From Phycisphaerales bacterium (GTDB lineage Bacteria > Planctomycetota > Phycisphaerae > Phycisphaerales > UBA1924): a DNA stretch of 64,000 nt. The stretch covers positions 23,002 through 87,001 of the forward strand of contig JABWBC010000002.1 in assembly GCA_013360695.1 (NCBI GenBank), written 5' to 3'. The notes under the pieces were generated by a model, which was not told the DNA's origin, did not search any database, and was given only the letters and a program-made list of their open reading frames with translations. Shown here piece by piece: positions 56,299 to 64,000 of the stretch; position 1 is the first letter of the stretch, and every line of letters begins with the position of its first letter. The position numbers and the translations under genes were made by a program.

Positions 56299-58059
56299 CT
56301 AGGCCGGCTGACCGGCGGACGTCGATGTGGTGCTGGCGGTGTGAGACTCGGACCCGTTGGCGCTACAAACGCACCCGCACGAGCCGACGCAAGAACGTCG
56401 CTCGGTCGTGGCTTCCACGGGCGCGGCGTCCTTCGACTGACGCTTTACATGGATGCACGCGCGGCGCGGCACAATCACGCTCAGCCCGCGATGCTCGATC
56501 TCGCGCCGGATGAGGGCGACGTTGGCGTCGTGGTGCTTTGGCAACGGCTCGATCACGTGCAGGTGCTCGGGTTTGACGCCCAGGCCGCGGACGATGTCGA
56601 TTAAAGCCTGCCCGCACGACATGGATTCCTGGGCGCCGGTCATGCCCACGGTGGCGTTGTCGAGGATGAAGACGGTCATGTTCGCATCCGCCCGGACGGC
56701 GCCGACGAGCGGCGAGAGGCCGGAGTGGGCGAACGTCGAATCGCCGATGGTGCAGATGACGGGGTGCGCCCCGGTCTGGGCGGCGCCGTGCGCCATGGAG
56801 ATCGACGCGCCCATATCCACGCACGAGTGCACCGCGCGGAAGGGCGGCGCGACGCCCAGCGCGTAGCACCCGATGTCGCTGAACATGTACGCGTTGCCGA
56901 GCGGCGCGGCGGCTTCCACGATCGCGCGGAAGCTGTCGGCGTGGGGACAGCCCTTGCACAACTGCGGCGGTCGGGCGGCCAGGTTCGCGAGCGGGAGCTC
57001 CGGGCTGACGTACGCCGCACCGAGCGCCGCCGCCACGCTGTCGGGCGTAAGCTCGCCGTCGAGCGACACATCGCCGGTCAGTCTGCCGCGGATCGTCTTG
57101 CCGGAAACACCCATGATCCCGTTGAGTCGGCGTTCGATGAACGGATAGCCGTCCTCGAACACGAAGATCTGGTTGCAGTGCTCAACCAATCGGCGGATCA
57201 TGGCCGTCGGCATCGGGTAGCGGCCAATCTGGAGGAGTGAGTCGTCCTCGAAACCGGCGAGCGCCTCGGCAACGTAGTTCTGCGCGATACCCGCGGCGAT
57301 GATTCCACGCGGACCGGCCAGGCGCAAACGATTCTCCCGCGCGTCTTCGGAGTCACGCAGCAGTTGAGGCTGAAGGTCCAACAGGCGGCGGTAGCGGCGA
57401 CGCGCGTTGGTGGGGACCAGCACCCAATCGTTGGGATCAGGGCGCGGATACACAGACGGCGACATGCCCGCCCGCGCGGCGCTCGCGCCGAGCGCCGGGA
57501 ACTCCGGATCGGCCTCGCGACGCAGCGTCACGTTCGCTCGGCTGTGGCACAAGCGGGTCACCATGCGCACCATGACCGGCAGCCCCACGCGCTCGGAGTA
57601 ATCGAAGGCGTCAAGCACGTAGTCGTACGTCTGCTGCTGCGTGCCCGGCTCGAAGAGCGGGAGCTGGGCGAATTCGTGGTAGTAGCGCGTGTCCTGCTCG
57701 TTCTGCGAGGAGTGCATGCCGGGATCGTCCGCGACGATCACGACCAGGCCCGCGTTGACGCCGGTGATCGCCGAACTCATGAAGGGATCGGCGGCGACAT
57801 TCAGCCCGACGTGCTTCATGCTGACCAGGGCGCGCCGACCGGCATAGGACATGCCGAGCGCTTCCTCGTAGGCGACCTTCTCGTTGGCCGACCACAGGGC
57901 GCTGATGCGGGCGGCGGGTCCGGCGCGGCCGGCGTATTCCTCGATGCACTCAAAGATCTCGGTGGCGGGAGTGCCCGGGTAGGAAAAGGCGCCGCCGATC
58001 CCGGCATCGATCGCCGCTCGGGCCGCGGCCTGGTCGCCCAAAAGCAACTCGTGGCGCAT
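56299..58059 (-). CDS. iorA: Indolepyruvate ferredoxin oxidoreductase alpha subunit (IorA-like), lacking the C-terminal 2[4Fe-4S] domain
   Basis: MRHELLLGDQAAARAAIDAGIGGAFSYPGTPATEIFE...MKHVGLNVAADPFMSSAITGVNAGLVVIVADDPGMHSSQNEQDTRYY; LCKGCPHADSF; TIGDSTFAHSGLSPL (TPP region). Stop is 17 nt before the IorB-fusion start. Confidence 0.93.
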   Translation of the reverse strand: MRHELLLGDQAAARAAIDAGIGGAFSYPGTPATEIFECIEEYAGRAGPAARISALWSANEKVAYEEALGMSYAGRRALVSMKHVGLNVAADPFMSSAITGVNAGLVVIVADDPGMHSSQNEQDTRYYHEFAQLPLFEPGTQQQTYDYVLDAFDYSERVGLPVMVRMVTRLCHSRANVTLRREADPEFPALGASAARAGMSPSVYPRPDPNDWVLVPTNARRRYRRLLDLQPQLLRDSEDARENRLRLAGPRGIIAAGIAQNYVAEALAGFEDDSLLQIGRYPMPTAMIRRLVEHCNQIFVFEDGYPFIERRLNGIMGVSGKTIRGRLTGDVSLDGELTPDSVAAALGAAYVSPELPLANLAARPPQLCKGCPHADSFRAIVEAAAPLGNAYMFSDIGCYALGVAPPFRAVHSCVDMGASISMAHGAAQTGAHPVICTIGDSTFAHSGLSPLVGAVRADANMTVFILDNATVGMTGAQESMSCGQALIDIVRGLGVKPEHLHVIEPLPKHHDANVALIRREIEHRGLSVIVPRRACIHVKRQSKDAAPVEATTERRSCVGSCGCVCSANGSESHTASTTSTSAGQPA

Positions 58060-58282
58060 CGCTAAACCTCCCGCATCCCACCCCGTCAAGAAGCAAGGTG
58101 GCGAGGATTGCTCCCAACAACATCCACTATATGACGAGGCCCTTCACGAAAGCAGGAGTCACACGGATTTCCGCACAAAATCGAACAGCCATCGCGCGTG
58201 TCGCCACGCACCGACTTGTTCGGCGCGTGCCAGCACCTCGATTCCACATCAAAGAGTCAACACGCGGCGCGACCGACGCGGC

Positions 58283-59518
58283 TCAAGGCCCGAGGAACGC
58301 GTCCGCCGAGGATTCCGGCGTCTCCACGCCCTTCAACGTCGGATCGACGCTCATCATGGCCGCCCTGATCTGCTCCTCAATCGCCCGCGGCAGCCAGATG
58401 TTGTCGCCGTTGGAGAGCACCGGCGTCGAATGCCACACCACCGAGCCGTCGGCGAACAATACATCCTGCCCCTGCCGCCCATGATTGCACGAGTTCTCGA
58501 ACGGGTAGATCACGCCACCCGCCACCGCACGGCGAACCACCGGCGAGCGATCCGCCAGGACCGCCGTCCGCGCGGGCTCGCGCAATCGCGGCGACTCCGC
58601 TCCCTTCTGAATCTGGTAGCTGTACGAAACCTCGTCGAGGCACTTCCAATCGATCGCCGAGGGATCGCGCATCTCGCAGCACGCCGAGGGATTTCCCGGA
58701 CACGCCAACGCTCGCAGCGACGCGAATCCGCCCCGCACCAGTGTGTAGAGATTCGCGGAATTGGACGCGCTCGTCCCCACGTCCCACCAGCGCTGACCCC
58801 CGCCGCCCAGCGACGCCGCCGCGATCGGCATCGAGTCCCGGTACTGATTCGCGTACTGGCCCATCGCCCCCGCGACGTCGCGCAGGTTGCCCGTACAGGC
58901 CAGCCGACGCGCCTGGTGCTCTCCCGCGGCCAAGAGCGGCAGGATCACCGAAGCGCCCAAGAGCAGCGTCGCCGCGATCGTCACCAGCTCGCGCCAATTC
59001 CAGCGCGCGCCGCCGCCCGTCGCGACCGGCATCCGCAGACGACGCCGCGATTCCTCCGCCAGCATCACCAGCTCAAACGTGCGGTCGCACAGGTCCTGAT
59101 CGAACGCGACCGCGGGGCTCTGAGCGCTCACCAGTGCGCGGAGACCAGCGTGCCTGATCGCGCGGGCGTCCGCCGCGATGATCTCCCGCTCGGGCGGATT
59201 GAGTTCCATGAATTCGGCGTCGTCGCGAGAGAGCGAAACGCTCGGCGGGCGCGCGTGGTCGCGAACCTTCGCGAAAACCTCGTCCGCCTCGTTCCGGCTC
59301 TCAAAGCCCAACGGAGCCCCAAGCAGGCCCAAAAGCGCGGCCAGCTTCTCGGCCCGCGCCCGGTGCGGCTCCGGCACGCGCGATACCTCATACCCCGCAT
59401 CGATCAAAGCACCGAGCGCCGCTTCGTCGCCGGGCGACAAGGAGGCATCCAAATCCGCATCCCACCCCGTCGCGTCGCGCTGGCCTTCGGACTCATGTTG
59501 GTTCGATCGCTCGCTCAT
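58283..59518 (-). CDS. Membrane protein co-encoded with ECF sigma factor; extracytoplasmic pseudopilin-like (H-X9-DG-type) domain, putative regulator
   Basis: Hydrophilic N-terminus, one TM (ELVTIAATLLLGASVILPLLAAG), then RRLACTGNLRDVAGAMGQYANQYRDSMP and NHGRQGQDVLFADGSVVWHS. ATG overlaps the sigma stop. Confidence 0.7.
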   Translation of the reverse strand: MSERSNQHESEGQRDATGWDADLDASLSPGDEAALGALIDAGYEVSRVPEPHRARAEKLAALLGLLGAPLGFESRNEADEVFAKVRDHARPPSVSLSRDDAEFMELNPPEREIIAADARAIRHAGLRALVSAQSPAVAFDQDLCDRTFELVMLAEESRRRLRMPVATGGGARWNWRELVTIAATLLLGASVILPLLAAGEHQARRLACTGNLRDVAGAMGQYANQYRDSMPIAAASLGGGGQRWWDVGTSASNSANLYTLVRGGFASLRALACPGNPSACCEMRDPSAIDWKCLDEVSYSYQIQKGAESPRLREPARTAVLADRSPVVRRAVAGGVIYPFENSCNHGRQGQDVLFADGSVVWHSTPVLSNGDNIWLPRAIEEQIRAAMMSVDPTLKGVETPESSADAFLGP

Positions 59519-60162
59519 TCCTCACGGTTCTCCCTCTCGCCGTTGGCTCCTCCCGCGCCGTCGCCCGCGAGTGCCATCCACTTCCTCCCGAACGCCGCCA
59601 CCGCCGCGTGAAGCCTCGACTTGACCGTCCCGAGCGGAATCCCAAGGTCCTCCGCGATCTGGGCGTAGCTCAATCGCTGGAAATACGCCAAAAGCAAAAT
59701 CTCCCGCAGCGGGAGAGGCATTCCCGCCAGCACCCGCTGAACTTGCGTGTCCCGCTCCTGATCGTCCATCGCGGCGTCGGGCGCCGGGATATCCACCTCC
59801 AAGAGATCGATGTACGTCGTCCCTCCGCCGTCCTCGCCCCCGCCGCCCGATCGAGACGAGACCGGCGCGGACAGGTCGAGCATGGGGCGGCGTCCTCTCT
59901 TACGCAACATGTCCCGTGCTTTGTTCGCCGCGATCGTGAACAACCACGGCCGAAACTTCCGAGAACTGTCGAACGAATCCGCGGAGAGGTGGACCTGGAG
60001 GAACGCTTCCTGGAACGCGTCCTGAGCCCCGGCCCGATCACCCATCAGCCGGTAAAGGAATCGCAGCAGTTCTTCCTGGTGGCGTTCGATCAATTGCCGA
60101 AGCGCGGAGTCCTCCCCGCGCCGGTAAAAATCGAAGAGTTGCTCGTCGGAATGCTGCTTCAC
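59515..60162 (-). CDS. ECF-type RNA polymerase sigma factor
   Basis: MKQHSDEQLFDFYRRGEDSALRQLIERHQEELLRFLYRLMGDRAGAQDAFQEAFLQVHLSADSFDSSRKFRPWLFTIAANKARDMLRKRGR...LLAYFQRLSYAQIAEDLGIPLGTVKSRLHAAVAAF. Confidence 0.95.
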   Translation of the reverse strand: MKQHSDEQLFDFYRRGEDSALRQLIERHQEELLRFLYRLMGDRAGAQDAFQEAFLQVHLSADSFDSSRKFRPWLFTIAANKARDMLRKRGRRPMLDLSAPVSSRSGGGGEDGGGTTYIDLLEVDIPAPDAAMDDQERDTQVQRVLAGMPLPLREILLLAYFQRLSYAQIAEDLGIPLGTVKSRLHAAVAAFGRKWMALAGDGAGGANGERENREE

Positions 60163-60186
60163 GCTCTGGATGCCCTCGCACGCCGC

Positions 60187-60507
60187 CTATTCAATCCCCT
60201 CAGAAACGCTCCGCTCCATGAAAACACCCGTCTGGGATCCGAATTTTGCCATACCCTCCGCCCGGAGCACCGGGGCCACGTCCCGGACGTATCGGTCAAA
60301 CGCCTCACGGCTCGGGAACACATACCGCGCCATCACCCGCGGGGGTCCATCCACCCCCACCTCTCGCCATGCGGTGCCCTCGGACGCCCCGCCAGCTACG
60401 ACCTGGTCGACGTGGCTCGGGTGCCCCGCGGTGAGCCAGGCGATATAGGCCCGGGCGAGTTCCTCCCCGGGCAGGGTGGCACAGACGGAATAGACGACAG
60501 GGGGCAT
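60187..60507 (-). CDS. Small DUF4286-like conserved protein
   Basis: MPPVVYSVCATLPGEELARAYIAWLTAGHPSHVDQVVAGGASEGTAWREVGVDGPPRVMARYVFPSREAFDRYVRDVAPVLRAEGMAKFG; start at 60507 preferred over the longer track ORF, which overlaps the upstream + strand sigma start. Confidence 0.7.
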   Translation of the reverse strand: MPPVVYSVCATLPGEELARAYIAWLTAGHPSHVDQVVAGGASEGTAWREVGVDGPPRVMARYVFPSREAFDRYVRDVAPVLRAEGMAKFGSQTGVFMERSVSEGIE

Positions 60508-60539
60508 GATCGGAATCCTAACACTTCGCGGCAAGGATC

Positions 60540-61229
60540 GTGGTACGAAGCAATGAGACGCCGGGATCGTCGTTTGACCGATGGATGACACGCGTGGCGA
60601 GCCGAGACGACCGAGAACCTGACGCGGGCGAACGGTTGGCCGACCTGCTGGCGCGCGCATCCACGGGCGACAACGACGCTTGGCGGTCGATCATCGACTT
60701 GTACGCGCGACGCGTGTTCGCGCTCGCCAAAAGTCGTTGCGGAGACGCGGACTTGGCCGAGGAAATCACTCAATCCGTGTTCGCCACCGTCGCCAGCACA
60801 TTGGGCGCGGGCGGTTACACCGAGCAAGGCCGGTTCGAGCCTTGGCTCTTCCGTATCACCATGAACCGCGTCCGGGACGAAGCCCGCCGCGCCAAACGCG
60901 CCGGCGTTTCCCTCGAAAGCACCTCGGCCCCGATCCTTGCCGCTCCCTCGCCAGCCCGAGGGCTGGCTCCGGCCACCCTCGCCAAGCTCCGCCAGGGGCT
61001 GGGCGAACTTTCCGATGCCGACCGCGAGATCATCGAGCTGCGTCATCACGCGGGCCTCTCCTTCAAGGAAATGACCGAGATGCTCAATGAACCGCTCGGC
61101 ACGCTTCTGGCGAGGCACCACCGGGCGCTGAAAAAGCTCCGGAACTTTCTCGACGCCGCGGGTGTCACCTCCCCTCTCGGCGACAACGAAGCGACCGACG
61201 ACTCCAAGGGAGCTGGAACCGAATCATGA
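60540..61229 (+). CDS. ECF-type RNA polymerase sigma factor
   Basis: NDAWRSIIDLYARRVFALAKSRCGDADLAEEITQSVFATVASTLGAGGYTEQGRFEPWLFRITMNRVRDEARR...SDADREIIELRHHAGLSFKEMTEMLNEPLGTLLARHHRALKKLR. Alternative ATG at 60585. Confidence 0.92.
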   Translation: MVRSNETPGSSFDRWMTRVASRDDREPDAGERLADLLARASTGDNDAWRSIIDLYARRVFALAKSRCGDADLAEEITQSVFATVASTLGAGGYTEQGRFEPWLFRITMNRVRDEARRAKRAGVSLESTSAPILAAPSPARGLAPATLAKLRQGLGELSDADREIIELRHHAGLSFKEMTEMLNEPLGTLLARHHRALKKLRNFLDAAGVTSPLGDNEATDDSKGAGTES

Positions 61230-61714
61230 ACCACGACACCACCAACCAACTGCGGCTCTCCGGCGAACCCGGCCCCGACCCGGCCGATCGCGCGGTCGAA
61301 TCCGCCCTCGACCAGCTCGGTCAGGCGGAGCGATCGAGCGCGCCGCCAACACTCGAGAGCCGCCTGCTCGCCTCGACCCAAGCGCTGCTCGCCAAATCAG
61401 GCGCGGTTGAAGCACCGCCCGTGATCGCGCGGGTCAGCTCGTTCTCGTGGAGCCTGCGCATCGCGGCCGCGATCGCGGTCTTGGCCTGCGTCGGGGCGGC
61501 ATGGCTCGCGGTGCGCTCGCCCGCACCCGCCGTCGCGACAACCTCGACGGTCGCCGCTCTCGAGGAAGACATCGACGCGATCATCACAACCGCCTCCTTC
61601 GCCGACGCGGGCTTCGCCGACGAGCTCGACAAGCTTGACGCCGACACGCTCAATTTCGGACAGAGCTCTTCCGGCCAGGATTGGCTCGACCTGATCGAGG
61701 AAACATCCCTGTAG
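61226..61714 (+). CDS. Single-TM protein, putative anti-sigma factor
   Basis: ATGA overlap with the sigma gene; one TM (SLRIAAAIAVLACVGAAWLAV) and a short extracytoplasmic acidic tail. Confidence 0.6.
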   Translation: MNHDTTNQLRLSGEPGPDPADRAVESALDQLGQAERSSAPPTLESRLLASTQALLAKSGAVEAPPVIARVSSFSWSLRIAAAIAVLACVGAAWLAVRSPAPAVATTSTVAALEEDIDAIITTASFADAGFADELDKLDADTLNFGQSSSGQDWLDLIEETSL

Positions 61715-61725
61715 CGAACCGATGG

Positions 61726-61749
61726 CGCGGGCGAGTAGAACCGCCCGCG
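61726..61749. terminator. Hairpin between 61714 and 61769
   Basis: CGCGGGCG-(8 nt)-CGCCCGCG then tttctcg. Confidence 0.5.
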
Positions 61750-61768
61750 TTTCTCGTGGGAGACCGCC

Positions 61769-62704
61769 ATGAATACGTCCGCCGCCAAGCTCCTGGCCGC
61801 CGCCGCCGCGCTCCTGATCGCTGGCTCGTCGTGGGCCCAACCCGAACGCCGCCAGGAACGAGGTCGCGATCGCGCGCCGGATCGGCCCGCTCAACAGGAT
61901 CAACCCCCGTCCGCCGATCGCCCCGGACTCGAACAGTCCCCCGTTGACCCCGAAAAGCTCAAGGACGAACTCACGCGCCGCATCGAAGAGACCAAGCGCA
62001 CCCAGGCCAGGCTCGAGCAGGCCCTCGCACGCCTCAACGAAGGCGGAGACCCCGCCGAAGTCCGTCGCGACACCATGCCCGGCCGCTTCCGCGATCGCCT
62101 TCGGCGCGGCCGCGAAGACGGCAACGGCCTCGACCGACCCGGCGACATGCAGGACGATCGCCCGCGCGGCCCGCAAGGACCGGGCCCCAAAGGCGACCGT
62201 ACCCTCACCCCCGAGGATCGCGAGCGCCTGCTCGCGTTCCTCGAACAGCACATGCCGCGAATCGCCAGCCGCTTCCGCGAAGCGATCAAGGAGAATCCGC
62301 AGCTCGCCGACGGCCTGCTCAATCGCCTGGCCCCCAAGTTCCGCGAACTCCAAGCGACCGAGCACTCGCAGCCCGAGCTCTTCAAGCTCCGGGTCGACGA
62401 TGTCCGCGCCGCGATGACGCTTCAAGAGGTTGCTCGCTCGTGGCGCCCTAAGCTCCGCGACCAGAACGCGACCGACGACGACAAGCGCCAGGCCCGCGAG
62501 GCCGTCAGCAACGCCGTCGCGGCCCAGTACGACGCTCGCGTCGCGCTCCGCGAGCACGAACTCAAGGTGCTCGAGAGCCGCATCGCGGACGCCAAGCGAG
62601 AGATCGACGACATGGGCGCCAGGCGCGATCAGCGCATCGGCGAGGAGGTCGATCGCTGGATAAGCGACCTCTCGGCCCGCGAGCCCAAGCGCGACGATCG
62701 CTGA
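61769..62704 (+). CDS. Exported charged coiled-coil protein, unknown function
   Basis: Signal peptide MNTSAAKLLAAAAALLIAGSSWAQ; DELTRRIEETKRTQARLEQALARLNEG; highly charged Arg/Asp/Glu-rich. Confidence 0.75.
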   Translation: MNTSAAKLLAAAAALLIAGSSWAQPERRQERGRDRAPDRPAQQDQPPSADRPGLEQSPVDPEKLKDELTRRIEETKRTQARLEQALARLNEGGDPAEVRRDTMPGRFRDRLRRGREDGNGLDRPGDMQDDRPRGPQGPGPKGDRTLTPEDRERLLAFLEQHMPRIASRFREAIKENPQLADGLLNRLAPKFRELQATEHSQPELFKLRVDDVRAAMTLQEVARSWRPKLRDQNATDDDKRQAREAVSNAVAAQYDARVALREHELKVLESRIADAKREIDDMGARRDQRIGEEVDRWISDLSAREPKRDDR

Positions 62705-62767
62705 GGACGTGGGTGGTCCTTTGCTCCCCGCCGGTTCGCTCCGAAAGGCGCCCCACCACGCCGCCAA

Positions 62768-63211
62768 TCACGACACGATGGAGCCCGGCGCGATCTCAGC
62801 CGATGGGGCGAGCACCACGACGCGCCTCGGCGTGTCCGCCGCGGCGTCCTTGGGGACATTGCTCGCCGCCAGGAGCATACCTCGCGATTCCTCGCCGCGG
62901 ATCACGCGCGGCGCGAGGTTCGCCACGATCACGATGAGCTTTCCGACCATCGACTCCGCGGTGTAGTCCGCACGGATGCCAGCGCAGATCTGCCGCGGCG
63001 TGCCGCTCCCATCGTCAAGCGTGAGCTTCAGCAGCTTGTCGGCCGACGGATGATTCACCGCCGCCACCACCCGCGCCACGCGCAGATCGAGCTTGGCGAA
63101 CTCGTCGAACGTGATCGTCGGCTTGGCGTCCGGCGCCGCCGGGGTCGCAGGCTTGATCTCAGGGCTGGTCTGCGCCGGGGTCTGCGGCGAGTTCTGGGGG
63201 GCGTCGGCCAT
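62768..63211 (-). CDS. tRNA-binding domain (EMAP/MetG C-terminal/CsaA-like) protein
   Basis: MADAPQNSPQTPAQTSPEIKPATPAAPDAKPTITFDEFAKLDLRVARVVAAVNHPSADKLLKLTLDDGSGTPRQICAGIRADYTAESMVGKLIVIVANLAPRVIRGEESRGMLLAA. Confidence 0.9.
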   Translation of the reverse strand: MADAPQNSPQTPAQTSPEIKPATPAAPDAKPTITFDEFAKLDLRVARVVAAVNHPSADKLLKLTLDDGSGTPRQICAGIRADYTAESMVGKLIVIVANLAPRVIRGEESRGMLLAASNVPKDAAADTPRRVVVLAPSAEIAPGSIVS

Positions 63212-63367
63212 GGCTCGTTCCTTCCTGTCACGCGGCTCATCCGCGGGCGAAGAGTGTACGCCGCCTTCGAGCACCCCACGCTCCGCGCGAGACGAACCAC
63301 CGTCGTCGCGCCGGCGCGATCGCGATCCATGTCAAGCTCGCGCGCGCCGGCCGCTCCGAGTCAGGCA

Positions 63368-64000
63368 TCATCCGCTCGCCGTCTCCTCGGGCGTCGTGGC
63401 GGGAGTCTCCGGCTTCGTGTCGCCGGGCGGCGCCTCACCTTCCGCGGGCTTTGGCGCGAATGGCGAGATCGGCCCCGGCTGCGTTCCATCCTCGCGGTAC
63501 CACCCGCCGTCCTTGAAGATGAACGCCCGGCTGTCAAACCCCAGAACTTTCGAGAGTTCGTCGGCGTCCGGGTCATCGAGCGGCAGGCCGTGATCCGCCG
63601 CCAGCTGCGCCGCCCAGGAGCGTTGCACGCCGTGGAGCAGGCGCGCTTCAAGCCGCAATTGCAGGATGACGGCGTCATCGCTCAGCGAGGGCCCGGGATT
63701 GCCGTTGCACGCCGGGCACAGCCTGTACTGCGCCTGACGATCAACCACGGTGCGCACGACGCGGTCGTTGCGGCACTCCGGGCAAGGCCACTTGCCCGCC
63801 TCACGCTCCAGGTACGCCAGCCCGCCCGGTTCGCCGATCGTGCTCAGCAATCGCTCGTGATCGAGCAGAACCTGGCGCACGCCCGGCTCGTTCAAGAGCT
63901 GCCGCGCCGCCAGCCCGTCGCCCGCGCGAACAAGCCCCACCACGCACGCCGCGTTGTACGCCGCCTCGGCGTTGTACCCGGCGTCGCCCGGGCGCAGCCA
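63368..64000 (-). CDS. Zinc-ribbon / repeat-containing protein, 3' part only (runs off right edge)
   Basis: WLRPGDAGYNAEAAYNAACVVGLVRAGDGLAARQLLNEPGVRQVL...WPCPECRNDRVVRTVVDRQAQYRLCPACNG; frame open to the window end upstream of the listed start (63943). Confidence 0.75.
   Translation of the reverse strand, partial: WLRPGDAGYNAEAAYNAACVVGLVRAGDGLAARQLLNEPGVRQVLLDHERLLSTIGEPGGLAYLEREAGKWPCPECRNDRVVRTVVDRQAQYRLCPACNGNPGPSLSDDAVILQLRLEARLLHGVQRSWAAQLAADHGLPLDDPDADELSKVLGFDSRAFIFKDGGWYREDGTQPGPISPFAPKPAEGEAPPGDTKPETPATTPEETASG

Noticed and set aside
61397-62767. 456-aa - strand ORF
   Set aside because: Antisense to 61226-61714 and 61769-62704; no domain recognised.
1-64000. CRISPR arrays, tRNA and rRNA genes
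   Set aside because: No regularly spaced short direct repeats, tRNA-like cloverleaf/TTCGA arms or rRNA signature stretches recognised by eye. The periodic dockerin DNA is coding and widely spaced. A tRNAscan/Infernal run would be decisive.

Overview
High-GC window that looks like a Planctomycetes/Phycisphaerae chromosome (lineage inferred from GC-type dockerins, LEPR-XLL-like N-termini, ECF sigma/STK operons and an H-X9-DG-like motif). Three things dominate. (1) There are seven ECF-type sigma factor genes. Five are directly followed by a membrane Ser/Thr kinase gene, and four of those five operons lie head-to-head with a gene for an exported/surface protein: 1-719<>849-4068, 9507-11717<>11872-15404, 16240-18534<>18764-21792 and 37823-39094<>39281-42303. 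(2) Twelve secreted proteins end in a double EF-hand/dockerin-like domain (DFNxDGFVNGDDYDxFAxxF...) whose last two residues are always Gly-Cys; ten of them lie between 9.5 and 39.1 kb. Two further large proteins (4357-9093, 16240-18534) carry LEPR-XLL-like N-termini instead. (3) A two-gene operon (53204-58059) encodes an IorA-type 2-oxoacid:ferredoxin oxidoreductase alpha subunit without the usual C-terminal ferredoxin domain, plus a fusion of IorB with a complete NDP-forming acyl-CoA synthetase. I also see a three-copy dispersed repeat, split IS5-type transposase remnants, a frameshifted NtrC-family remnant, a frameshifted dockerin gene, a duplicated promoter/leader with a truncated paralog, and several hairpin terminators. 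All product names come from motif recognition in the translations; no database search was run.
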